Shown piece by piece: positions 35,092 through 58,406 of a stretch of 64,000 bases of DNA (position 1 is its first letter; the number at the start of each line of letters is the position of its first letter). Origin of the DNA: Typha latifolia (Eukaryota > Streptophyta > Magnoliopsida > Poales > Typhaceae); the NCBI GenBank assembly GCA_019914945.1, contig CM034099.1:2542001-2606000 (forward strand). Direction: 5' to 3'. The notes below the pieces were generated by a model. It ran no database searches. It worked only from the letters and a program-made list of their open reading frames with translations, and was not told where the DNA came from. A program made the translations under genes and the position numbers.

Positions 35092-35911
35092 GTTAAGAGA
35101 ACGTCTCCTTTCTCCTTATTTAATTTTTTGTTTAATAAATTTAGATTTTAGTTAGCAAAAAGTAGTCTGAGTATTTTGCAGTGGGTTCTATGCGATATAA
35201 AAATTTATCAAAAATATTTATATTTTAATTTTATTATTATTCACATCCTACCACGGTACCACCTAGAGATTTATCATTTAACCGTTTACATTTTATTTTT
35301 AATATCTTAAAATCACTCTTAGCTAACTTTCCCCTAACAGAATAACAACCATTAGTATTAAAACTAAAATATATAAAAACTTAAAATATCCAACCTTAAA
35401 ATCTGATTCCTTCTATTCTTAATTTAACCTTAAAATAACCTTATAAGAGTGTTAAAGTTATCTTATATTTATAATTAATCTATCTCATTTGTGGGATTAA
35501 AAATAGGATGCAATTCTTGAATGTATGATAATTTTGTTATATATACGGTAATGTTTGAATGGTAATAAAGACAAAATGTTTTTTTTAAATAATAAATAAA
35601 TTGCATATATACAAAATTAGAAAACAGGAAAAAGGTAAATAGGAAAGGAGGAAGAGTTCACGGTTTGAAACGCCTTCCTCCCTCGCTGGCGGGACGAATT
35701 CAGCTCCTTTCCCCTCTCTCTCGCACACGCTAGGGTTTTCCTTTGGCATCCTTTCTATCGCTTTCTTTGAACGAATCCTAAACCTCTCTAAAGCGCAAGA
35801 GAGAGGGAGACGGCTCGATTCGGTGGTCGAATCGAGTCGTTTCTGGGAATCGCGGATGATATATGTTGCTTGATATTGGTTCCTGGGATTTGGAGGTGTC
35901 CTTGGGTTCCG

Positions 35912-47141
<11,230 letters not shown>

Positions 47142-47702
47142 AAAAGAGAGAGCTTCGTCTTATACCTGGTTCCTAACTATATTATTCGATGCAAGGCTAC
47201 TGGAATCTGTGGATTAGGTGTTCTCAGAAGTACATAAACATCAAGGCCCAATGAGGAGTCCACATTCTTCTCTTGAGAACTTGTCAAGGTTGACATCCAT
47301 AGATTTGGTGTCCTTTGGAAGACAAATAAGCTACAAGATATCCATCCGCAAAGAAATTATGCTGCATAATATATCAATGTACCAGTATGACTCAGCAGGA
47401 ATTCACTTCTTCTCTGGCCAGAACATTGTACATCAGGTTCCGGAACCGCACTGCAAATGTATATATCACCACTATATGTACGAGTTCTGGGATTTACTGC
47501 TTATCACCATTTCTTCAAATCCATATTCCCAAATTTACAGCGAGTACAATGTCGACAAGAATATAACTGAGATATGTTCAACAAGAATGATAAATGGATA
47601 GTCTTGCAAGTAGATGATACAACGTGTATACAGGAATAGGACTCTCTCTTATCAGAGTTATAGCATCAGGGATATATTTCATGTCAAACACTGCAAATTA
47701 CT

Positions 47703-47981
47703 CTACCTTGAACCTGTAAGTATCACTAGACAAACATAAAGCAATGTTCCTATCACAAATGTTGCCTTATGGAGTGGTCTTCTCAGTTGCCGATACCAAC
47801 TTCCTTGGTCTGCTAGACTAGTTGGTGGCATTTGAAGTCGTCGTCTCAACAAAACATTAGGGACATTTCCGCCTACCGCAATTACATGCAGACCACGGGG
47901 AATGGCTTCTATGTATCTGCTCTGGAGAGTCCTGGAATGTGTTGTGGGATCCCGCAGTGGCAAAGGCATGGTCTCCTCCAT
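47703..47981 (-). CDS. Candidate small membrane protein, 92 aa, unrecognised
   Basis: ATG-initiated frame on the strand opposite to its neighbours. Its GC content is higher than the flanking DNA. The product is basic and Arg-rich in the middle ('LRRRLQMPP', 'YRQLRRPLHK') and ends in one hydrophobic helix ('ATFVIGTLLYVCLVIL'), so it could be a tail-anchored protein. I recognise no family. It may overlap the 3' UTR of the kinase gene. It could equally be chance or a decayed fragment. Confidence 0.3.
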   Translation of the reverse strand: MEETMPLPLRDPTTHSRTLQSRYIEAIPRGLHVIAVGGNVPNVLLRRRLQMPPTSLADQGSWYRQLRRPLHKATFVIGTLLYVCLVILTGSR

Positions 47982-48524
47982 TGCTTCACTTGAAGCGATT
48001 TGTTGCAGTTAGTGAGGCCTCTTGTATTGTTTCCGTGGGTTTTGTTGCAGTCCTTTTGTCTTGCGACCGTTGAGATGGAAGTGCGAAAGGGTGTGTGATG
48101 TCTTCGCCGCTAATAATTTTATGGATATAAGAGAACGTGTTAAATATATTGTCGATAGATAGATATAAAAATACATTAAATAAGAAAATAGTAGGTGATA
48201 GTTGTGAATATATTTATTTGGTTCTTATTCTTATTACGTAGTAAATACTGTCTAGCGGTGAATCTAATTGCTAAACACAAATCACATGGCTTCAATAATA
48301 TTTTTTTATATAAATTTTAAACTGCCTATGCCTAAAATCAAACTATTTTTTTATTAGCTCTTACATCCAAACTTATTAAAATAAATAAATTTCTATATTA
48401 TACCCATAAATCTTTATCCGTAGTATAAATAAAATACAACCTCTTATATCTTCTCTTATCTAAAATTACTATCTAGCTACCACAATTAGATTATTAATAT
48501 TTACTCAACCAATAGGATTATTAG

Positions 48525-48550
48525 TATATATATATATATATATATATATT
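48525..48550. repeat. (TA)n microsatellite
   Basis: About 13 TA units, 430 bp upstream of the U2AF65 start codon. Confidence 0.93.
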
Positions 48551-48884
48551 ATGGTAATTTATATTTTTAATGTTAACGTTGGATGAAAAACTTAATAGTT
48601 TCATATTAGCATTTAAAACATAGGAGTAAAAGTATACAAATAAAAGTTTAAAAGATAGTTTAATTTTTTAGTAAAACCACATTGGGGCAATTTAAAATTT
48701 CCCCTGTTGTTGTTTTATAAATTAGTAAAGGGCTAGGTATTTTTACCCTCAACAATTTGTGCTATTGGTGAAGTTAATAATGAGTTAAGAGGAAACCGTG
48801 TTAATGGAGCTCGACCAAACTTGGCTAATCACTTATTTGACACTCTGGTTTTATCGCCTCAGCGCTCGAGTTCTTCTTTGCCTC

Positions 48885-48891
48885 TATATAA
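48885..48891 (+). promoter_or_regulatory. Probable TATA box of U2AF65
   Basis: TATATAA, 86 bp upstream of the start codon and followed by a purine-rich leader. The position and sequence fit a plant core promoter. Confidence 0.55.
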
Positions 48892-48976
48892 CTAGGCACT
48901 CCCATCTAATTTGATGCCCTAGACTGGAGAAAGCGAGAGGAAACGAGAAATAGCGACAAAAAAGGTTGGATCGGCA

Positions 48977-51900
48977 ATGGAGGATTACGGAGGACGATAT
49001 GAAGGAAACGGAGATGGGTACGAGTACGGAGGTGCATCACCTCCGTTGAATAACAGCGGCTTCGACGACTTCGGTGGCTCCAGATCCCAGGTCGATTTCA
49101 TTGTCTACTTGTTTTTTAGTCCTAGAGAAGTGTCGAGTTTAGTGGCATGGTTAAACTTTTTAGGGTTTAATATAAGGTTTTCTTCGTGCTTCTATTTAAT
49201 ATACTGGATATTCCGCTGAAAAATCGATTCTCTTCATGTAATTCTTGTCAGGGTCGGTTGTTTTATTTTGATTTTGAACGTTTTAGGTCGGTTTTCTAAA
49301 GATATGGGTTTGCAAAGTGGATCATGATTCTCTTGGATGGCGTTTAGTTGGATTAGTGTATGTCACACTACTATTTAAAACCGTGCTTTATTATGTAATT
49401 TAGTTGGATTTGCTTGTTTGCTTAGATTGTACAAAATTTTTTCCCTATAAAGTTTGTAATTTGGTTAAATTTGATGGTTGTGCAGCATGACTCGCATAAT
49501 TACGAAAGAGGATCATCTAAAAGCAGAGAGAAGGATCGGGAAAAGAGGGACAAAGATAGAGATCGTGATAGGGATAGAGAGCGTGACAAAGACCGGGACA
49601 GGGATAAAGAGAGAAGTCGGGATAGGGATCGAGACCGGGAACGTGATCACGATCGCCATAGGGAAAGAAGTGAAAGAAGGGATCATGGCCGTGATAGATC
49701 AGATGAACATGAACGCCACCGCAGCCGAGACCGTGATAGGTAGGGTGAATATCTTTGAGTTCGATGGATGCATTATATTATAGTTTCCTTTTACATCTTC
49801 AGATGTTAGTTTGATATTAATATTTCCTCTTCTACTCTGTGGCTCATTTATTTCTGTAAAACTTAGGCATAGGGACCATGAAAGAGATAGAGATGGGCGC
49901 CACAGACATCGTTCTCGGTCTAGATCAAAGAGTAGATCTCATCATAGATCAAGATCTCGCTCTCACTCTCGTTCAAGATCGAAGAGGTGATAACCTAAAC
50001 CATGTCTCTATTTATATGTATGTAATATGTATGTTTGCTGCCTTTACTGATCCGTTTTTCTTGCAATATATTTGCATTTCATTGTGCATGCAGTGATCTT
50101 TTGTGGATTTTGCACGAGGAATCTGTTTTTAAATTATCGTTTTCTGGACAGATGTTTATTTGCAACATAAGAAAATAGAAATGGGGATTGTGAGACCTTG
50201 CTATATTATTTTAAACTCTAATTTGATGATCTTGTAGAATGTACAGATCATTTTTATAGTGTTTAGGTGGATAATATAATGATTGTGCTATTTTTCTCTT
50301 GATTTTCATGCTAATAAGAGATCAAAGATTTTTAGTATGGTTCATTGGTAATCATATTATGAGTTATCTAGCATTGGTTGATATGAGGTCAAGCCTTTAA
50401 GTCTGTGACTTGAAATGGTGTCACTAAAACCTTGCTGTGCTCTTCAGTCTTCATTCTGTTCTGCATTGCTATATCTAACTAAATTATTTTTCCTTACTCA
50501 CAATTTACTTGATGTCAAGCACTTTCTTGGGAACTGTGAGCGTCCTATAGGACAACTATGGCAGTTCCTCTACATTGATTAGTTGAGGAGGTCCTTTTGC
50601 AAAATTGAAAATTGAAAAAGAAGGCTGTTTGGTCCCCCGGAAAGCTCTTTGTAGAAGCAGTAGGTTCCTGGAAGCAAGTAGCTTAGGTAGGAAGTGGAGG
50701 CAAACAAGTGTGGCAGAGTGGAGCTATTGAAGTTACTAATATATGGAGTTTCTCTTAGTAAATTATGTTGCACATGGAACTCATATGAGATATCTTTTAT
50801 ACAACTGATTTCCTTTCATGCCTATAGGCAAGTTGAGTTGCGTCACGGACTGTAATATGTGATCTTCAATTTTAGGTCCGTATGATGTGTTATTGAACTC
50901 TTTTTTTTTTTGTTGAAGCATTGGTTGTATAATTAAAACACTGAAGTTTTAGGTTATCACTTACCTATTTTATAGTATGTAACTGGATATTGATGGGCTA
51001 ATTGGTTGATTAACAATTGTCTGATGTAAAGCAGCAAACGTATCAGTGGTTTTGACATGGCACCACCTGCAACTGCTTTGATACCAAATGCTACCGGTAC
51101 AGGTATGATTACCTCTGACTTCTTAAGAAGGTTTTGTTTTTGCAGTTCTGGCTAGTTTGTCTTAAATGACTGGAAATGCTTACCATGAGCGGGTAAGCTG
51201 TTGTTATTATTAGACTTATTTTGGTATCTTGGAAACAGCCTCTGGTAATGGCAGAGGGGATGTGAGCATTGCTCCCTACTTAGGATTCACATTACTGTGC
51301 ACGAGACTTCTACTTTTGGTAGTAACTGAAGCTGAAATCACTTAGAAATGAATCTGCTCTATCTGGAAGACTTATTTTTCCATTTCTTTTATACTTAGTG
51401 ACCTAATTCTGAAACTGAGCAAAATTTGGTGTTTTCTTGTTTTTGGTGGTTGTTTGTTTGTTTTGTATATATATGTTGTTGTAAGAAGGCAATGTTGAGC
51501 CCCTTGTCCCAATTTGCTGCCAATGGGCGTGAGCCGACTACTGTAGATTTTGTGTTCAAGGCGCAATCAGTTCTCACCGGTTTGATATCTTTTCGTCTTC
51601 AACCGGCAACTCTTTCCTTCTTGGTAGTCTTGCAAATTTCCATTCTGCACTTCAAATAATATTTCTTTTCTTTTCTGATGGGTTCTATTTTGGAGTCCAG
51701 ATCAATTCCATGAGGGCATAAAATGATGGTGGTGCATAAATTTTTCTCTAATCATTGTAGGAATTTTGTGTTTTGTTGCTAGCTTAATTTGCTTATACAG
51801 GTCAACTAACCGGATGCACTACTACCCTTCCTGGAATGTTCCCAAATATATTTCCTATGGCAGCTGGACAGGTGAGTTTGGCTCATTTTAAACATTTGTT

Positions 51901-54587
51901 TGACTTTCTTTTGTGCTCGTCAGTATATATTTGTGTCCTACTTGTATTATTCATGTGTCTATTTATGACAGTTTCCTACCCTCCCTGTGATGCCTGTTCA
52001 AGCAATGACTCAGCAGGTACAACCATACAATTGCTTGTTTTTATATGTACGTTGTGAGACATCATACTGTAACCAAAATTTTTGTACCTTTAGGCAACTC
52101 GACATGCTCGGCGTGTGTATGTTGGTGGCCTTTCCCCTACTGCAAATGAGCAGGTTATCACTCTATTTATGTGCTGATTTCATTTTGGAAGTTTCATGGC
52201 TGATATTGTAGTTCTTGTTTTTTCTGTGCCAACTTATTTCTTATGTCTTGCAACTTCTTATTTGAATACTTCTGGATAATGCTCTCAAGTTATTGGCTTG
52301 TTGCCACTTATTCCTCATTTCTCGATCCGATGCTTCTCTGCAACTGTATGTTTGACATTATAAAACTGATGTGCAGTCGGTTGCAACATTCTTTAGCCAG
52401 GTTATGTCTGCTATTGGCGGAAATACTGCTGGTCCAGGTTAGTGATTGAACAACTATTGTGCTTTGTAAAGACTCATGGTGGTTATTTTTTAAGTTTTGC
52501 TGTTCCTGATTTTCTCTTCCTTTATGTAAGGTGATGCTGTTGTTAACGTGTATATAAATCATGAGAAGAAATTTGCTTTTGTGGAGATGAGGTCCGTTGA
52601 GGAAGCAAGCAATGCAATGGCCTTGGACGGTATCATTTTTGAGGTTTGTGGTTCTAAATGCCGTTGATTGATTGATATTTAAAGTTAAGGGTTCCTAGTG
52701 ACCTCTGTGAACTTGTTGCTTTGCATATGTAGGGTGCACCGGTGAAGGTCAGAAGGCCAAGTGATTACAACCCTTCTCTCGCCGCTGCACTTGGTCCAAG
52801 CCAACCCAACCCTAATCTTAATCTTGCTGCAGTTGGACTTACACCAGGTTCAGCTGGCGGTCTTGAAGGTCCAGATCGCATTTTTGTTGGTGGGCTTCCC
52901 TACTACTTCACAGAAGCCCAAGTAAGGGAATTGCTCGAGTCCTTTGGGCCTCTTCGAGGTTTTGATCTTGTGAAGGACAGAGAAACCGGTAACTCAAAAG
53001 GTTATGCCTTTTGTGTCTATCAAGACCTTTCTGTCACAGACATTGCATGTGCAGCTCTTAATGGCATCAAAATGGGAGATAAAACTCTTACTGTTAGACG
53101 AGCAAACCAAGGTGCAGCACAGCCCAGACCAGAGCAAGAAAATGTACTGTTGCAGGCACAACAACAGGTAGCAATGCAGGTAAGGTGCACATTGAAGTTG
53201 GAAATTATAATAATTTGGAGACAAACATACAAGACAAACTAGATGTTTCTTCTCTTTTTCTTGAAAGTCCTCATTCTGTTATTCACCGTGGACTAATTGT
53301 AAACTTGTTTACACCATCAAGTAGGGTTGCCTTTTAATACGTGAGCTAGTCTAAAACATGACAAGTCTTGAAAAAGGAAGTGCTTTCACATTAAGCACTA
53401 GGTACTAACTGCGACTATTTGACATATTCCATGATAAGACTATTTCTGCTTGTTGCTGCCATTTATTTTTAGAATATTTATTGGATCTAAAATATGATAG
53501 AAGAAAGCACTTTTTTGTTTTGTTTTGGTAGTAATGTGAAGTTTATAGGGGATAAAATTGAGAAATTGTAAGTGATGGTAGGTGCAGCATTTTCATGACA
53601 ATTTTTTATACTAATTTATAGGATGAACTGTGTGATCTATGAATGTTATTTACTTTTTTCTCTCCTGGAATATCTCTCAATTTTCCAAAAAATTCTCACA
53701 TTGCTTATTCTTATATTATTTAAGTTTTCATCTTTTGGTACAGAGGCTTGTATACCAGGCAGGAGCCCTTCCTACTAAGGTATTATGCCTAACTCAGGTT
53801 GTTGCTGCGGATGAACTGAGAGATGATGAGGAATATGAAGACATAATGGAGGATATGAGGGGAGAAGGAGGGAAATATGGTAAGTAGTAGTCTGGTTTTC
53901 GTTTTAACTCTTTAACATATATTTCCTGAATGGTCTTTGCATTGGGTGTTTACTATGTTTCTAAATTTAAAAAAAAAAAAAAATTTCTTCTCTTGTTTAG
54001 TAGTCTCCTTAATGCAACAATTTGCCATTACCAACAAAGCCTTGCCCACTTTGACATGGGATTATTTCTCTTAAAGCTCCCTTTACTATTTTCACTGTTC
54101 CTTTCTCAATTTGAACACCTTTTTGTCCTCTTGCAGGTAAATTGATGAATGTTGTCATACCCCGCCCTGGTCCCAATGGAGAGCCAGCTGCAGGTGTTGG
54201 AAAGGTCAGTGTTCAATTTTGACGAATTGATGTGCTATGTCTACGTGACAATCTTAAACAGTCTGCTTTCGCACTGTACATGATCACTCTATTGCTTTGC
54301 ACCTAATACATAAACTGTGTTTTGGTGGTTCACCTCGCGAAATCATCATGATTGGGCCATGTCTTTTTCATGTTTGTGAATTGGAGATCACTTCAACCCC
54401 TTCTCCAAATTGCACTTATTTTAGGGATTTGGGTTTTTTCACCTTTCAGGTATTTCTGGAGTATGCAGATATGGAGGGATCAGCCAAAGCTAGACAAGGG
54501 TTAAATGGAAGGAAATTTGGAGGAAACCAAGTCATTGCAGTCTTCTATCCAGAGAGCAAGTTTGCTGAAGGAGAATACGATGGCTAG
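48977..54587 (+). CDS. U2AF65: U2 snRNP auxiliary factor large subunit (U2AF65), 13 exons
   Basis: Binds the polypyrimidine tract and recruits U2 snRNP to the branch site; partner of U2AF35 and SF1. Exons: 48977-49090, 49486-49739, 49867-49986, 51035-51102, 51801-51871, 51972-52016, 52094-52153, 52377-52437, 52531-52643, 52733-53179, 53744-53879, 54137-54204, 54450-54587. All introns are GT-AG and in phase, giving 564 aa. After a Gly-rich start come Arg-Asp/Arg-Glu repeats (exon 2) and a classic RS stretch (exon 3). RRM1 (about 230-310) has RVYVGGL and KKFAFVEM. RRM2 (about 350-428) has RIFVGGL and KGYAFCVY. The C-terminal UHM (about 463-560) keeps the R-x-F motif as RKF and the acidic DDEEYEDI helix. 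The final 'VIAVFYPESKFAEGEY' is typical of the plant protein. A housekeeping nuclear gene, here apparently complete. Confidence 0.95.
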
Positions 54588-57500
54588 ATTCTTTTAGGCT
54601 ACTATACTAATAGTTCTCTATATACTAGCTATACTGTAGGTTATTCTGTTGGCATGCCATGTTGCTTCAGACATTTCTAGCATACATAAGGTGTATGTGT
54701 TGGCTTGTTTGGTTCCTATGGATTATTCTTAGGTATCAATTACATGTCCTTGAAGTTGGAATATGTAAGGTGCACAATTCGGATTGTTTCTCGTGCCAGT
54801 GAATTAGTTAAGACATATGAAGAGCAATATCTTGCTGACATGCTGTGAGTTGAAGAATTGGAAATGTTTGTTAAGTTTCATGAGCAGTTTCAGACACTGA
54901 CTGGTTGATGTTAAGAAGAATTTGTATTTGAGAAGCTGGTCCATCATGCCCGGGCTGGCTTTGTATAATTTGTGTAATGATGTCATATCCAACTTTAACC
55001 TGATGCTCCACTTCTCTTTTTGAGGAAAATATCTACAGGATGATAAATCATTAAGATCCAAAAATTAAAAATGTTTTTCGTGTGTATTTTTTTTAAAATT
55101 TTTTTATTTGCTTGTATGTTATATTTATATGTATACACTTCAAAAATATATTACTAGTATATGTATTTGTCACAAACTAACATAGATACTAGAATACTGA
55201 TGTTTTTTTTATCTTTATATTAAAATTTAACCTTTAGTTTAATCTCTTGTTCATTTTAGAATATAACTTCCACACTAACAATTAAATATTATAATAATCT
55301 TATTCTACAAGACAAATATTATTTATTAAAATAATATTTTATATTATATATTAATTTATTTGTGATATTTTATATCAAAAGTAATTATTATATTTTTATT
55401 TTAGAATATAAGTGAATATAAGAATGGTTATTTATAAAATAAAGATCCCATTCTGAGAATAATAAACAGAAATATTTATTTTAGAATTGATATTATTCCT
55501 CAAATAAAGTAAGCCTAAGCCTAAGCCTAAAGAGTTTAAAAGAGTATATACATAAAAATTGTGTATTTTAAGTGGTATATAAATAAATACCTACAAAACA
55601 TTATAGTTGTGGAAACTTCAGTTGGTGGCTGTGTGTGAATAAACCAAAAGCCTCGGGAGTAAACATTGAAAATTTGCTATTGATCGAGTTGTCAATTGTT
55701 TCTTGTCTACTTTTAATCTAAAACTTGGAGACAAGGAGGCGTGAATATTCCCTCACTACATATGTCAAAAAGGAAGTGTGAATCTCCTCAGGTAAGTTAA
55801 AAGGAGTGGTAGATGTGAAGTTTTCACCCTACAAATGCCCAGGGGCCCCAGAGAAAGTGTGACTCTCTAATAAAAGCTTTGCCATTTCCATCCGAGCCAT
55901 CACCACTAGCCATTTGAAAGGGTTACACTTTTACCAAAGACTCTCTATCTTGATTCTTGGCATCGCATCAGGAAGTTTTATGGCACATGACTTTTCAATT
56001 GAACAATACTGGATGAGACTTGGGTGCATCATTGTTTGCAGAACCCTTAAGCTGGTGGGGAATTCCAAGCCAAAGTTGGCTAAAATCTTTTAGCCTCTGT
56101 GGGCTCTCAAAAGTGCCTGAGAAAGGCTGCAACTTGCTCAGGGCTCTGCAATCCAATGCACATCATAAATGCGTGTGGCTAGCTCCATAAGAAGACAATC
56201 CCAAGAAAGCCAGAGCCCTCATACATGGTGATCACTGAAGCGAGTAAATGCCTTTCAAAGTTGGAACAATTTGTGCCTCGTCACAGTATTAATGACACTG
56301 TATATAAAGAAAAGTTATAAAATCAATGCAGTATGGAGATATATATGTGTGTGTGCAGTGTGGGGATTCAGATGGCCGGTCTTGAATTAGACTTGCAAAG
56401 AATAAAGGAGGAAGAAAAAAGTGAGTTTTACTCTCTGATAATAAACAGTAAATGGAAGAATGTGATTAAAAAAAATAGTGAAATCACTGCTAGTAAGTAA
56501 TTATAATTTATTAGTGTTTCATAGAAAAGTGTGAAGCTGTCTAATAGAAGCGAAGAGAAGTAGATTAGTTTAAATTAAAAAAGTTATGTGATTTTAGTAA
56601 AATGACGGGCTCGTTTTTTCTATCGCTTTTTCTTCATCCAAATATATCGTGAAGTAAGAGAGTTTCAAAAAATTATTACTTTTACTTTCTACTTCTCATC
56701 AACTTTTGACTCCCTATGATGATCTTGGATAATATAAGTGTAATTATGGTAAATTTTTGTCTTCATCTTGGTTAATTTGAAATCTCCGATTGCTGCATTC
56801 AGCTATAATATGTTTTTTTTAGTACTCTAATCAACAAGATGATATTGTGAAGGGCTTCAAAGCAAAGTTTTAATAATTATGACCTTCACTGTAACTTAAT
56901 AGTACTGGCGGTAATAATCTGATTCTAAAAGTCATAAAAAATATCATCCAAAATAAATAAATAAAATTAAATAAACTTACAAATTACAGAATATAAAATT
57001 TTATATAGTTAAGCCTAGTGTTGGACACTATTTCTTTAAGACCAATTCGTCTTCCACCAATTGCTTCTGGAACAATGGATATTAGTCTCCCATGATACAA
57101 TGAATGTCTTGTACTCAAAATGAAATAACTATTTAAATATCTTGTCAAATTTAAACTGTATTGTACTCTCTTTCAAATGCTGATTAAATACTCGAACCAG
57201 ACTTAAAAGGAATGAACTAAATTATATGTTAAATTAATATAGACTAATAGCCTATTTATAGGATTAAACATGCTCGACAAAGGGATGCAACTGGTCATGA
57301 ATGGATGCACTATTTCAGGTCTGAACTGATTAACAATTATATTATGAAAGGATACATTATTTTGACATTAGGTTCAACAAACCGAACATTACTCGAACTT
57401 AACTAAATCCGAACATGTATCAGGCAAAAAATAATTTGGACTTGTCCCACGCGTGAATTGAATAGAGTCGGGTCGAGCGGTATGCGTACATGAATTAAGT

Positions 57501-57800
57501 TGCATAGTATCATGCCTAAAGTCCGTAAGAAGTTTGTCACTTATATATCATACTAACATTTCTCAAATATCTAATATAGTACTAAACTCACTTTTTTTAT
57601 TTTTCATTGTCATGATGCATAGTTTAAAGCCAATTTTCATTCACTTTTCTTTATGGATTTGAATAAGTGAATATATGTAATAAAGTACTCTTTGAGCTAA
57701 ATTAATTCCATCATTAATTCATCATTAATAATGTGTGGTCCCCACTTAAAATTTAACTCAAAGTTAATAAAAATTTATGTCAAATACATTATATTTCTAA

Positions 57801-57821
57801 TATATATATATATATATATAA
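57801..57821. repeat. (TA)n microsatellite
   Basis: About 10 TA units. Confidence 0.9.
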
Positions 57822-58187
57822 TAATATTTTTATTAATTCCAAGATGTCATAAAATTGATGCACATAACAAATGAGAGATTTTGAAAAACCCCACACACAA
57901 CATGAAGCAATATATATAAACACCAAGCGCAAAGGAGGATGTATAAGATTTAATTAAAATAATACTTAAATCACATAGAACTATTAGGATCCATACAGAT
58001 CTTGAAGCAACATAGCTTCTATAGCCCCTCCAGAAATAAAAAGTCAGAACCAAGCAATGAACCCGACGGGAGTAGCCTGAGAGCCATCAAAATGCCGCTT
58101 TTCCAACAGCAACCCTCGTCGGAGTAGAGACAGGATGAGACTCGGCGATGCGGCGAAGTTGACCGGCGAGGTAAGTTGGCGGAAGCG

Positions 58188-58406
58188 ATGAAGCCGGCGT
58201 GGTCATCGCCTCTAATGTTTCTTCTTCTTCTTCTTCTTCTTTTTTCCATTTTCTTGTTTTGCACCATTGCCATCGGTGCAAGCTCTTCTATAACTCCGGT
58301 GGCAGAAGAGTACTCTTGCAGCAGCCAGTGTAAATGGCAGACACTATTAAAAATAACCCACCCTTTGCTTTCGTTATTATTTATACTCTTATCATATGAA
58401 CAGTAA
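58188..58406 (+). other. Small open frame with signal-peptide-like start, 72 codons, doubtful
   Basis: From an ATG at 58188 the frame encodes a short N-terminus, then a run of Leu/Phe ('LMFLLLLLLLFSIFLFC') ending near 'AIGASS', like a secretory signal, then about 45 residues with two Cys. Most of the hydrophobic run comes from a CTT repeat (58219-58241), so it may be an artefact of the microsatellite. No peptide family is recognised. Confidence 0.15.
58219..58241. repeat. (CTT)n microsatellite
   Basis: About seven CTT units. Confidence 0.9.

Larger units (their letters stand above)
32090..35911. other. Intergenic between YUCCA and the IRE4-like kinase (divergent)
   Basis: Probable promoters of both genes. 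A 131-codon ATG-initiated open frame at 33505-33900 (+) is listed separately. A (TA)n tract lies at 35071-35091, with AT-rich DNA to 35590. The leader of the kinase gene (about 35650-35911) is more GC-rich, with TC-rich stretches and a telo-box-like TAGGGTTTT at 35731-35739. Confidence 0.6.
47142..48976. other. Spacer between the kinase and U2AF65
   Basis: Starts with the kinase 3' UTR. A minus-strand open frame at 47703-47981 is listed separately. From 48120 on it is AT-rich, with a (TA)n tract at 48525-48550, and ends in the U2AF65 promoter and leader. Confidence 0.6.

Noticed and set aside
58019..58273. CLE-peptide-like 'RLLPSG' on the minus strand
   Set aside because: The frame has no signal peptide (it starts with Lys/Arg runs from a repeat), and the rest of the 12-residue CLE motif is absent.
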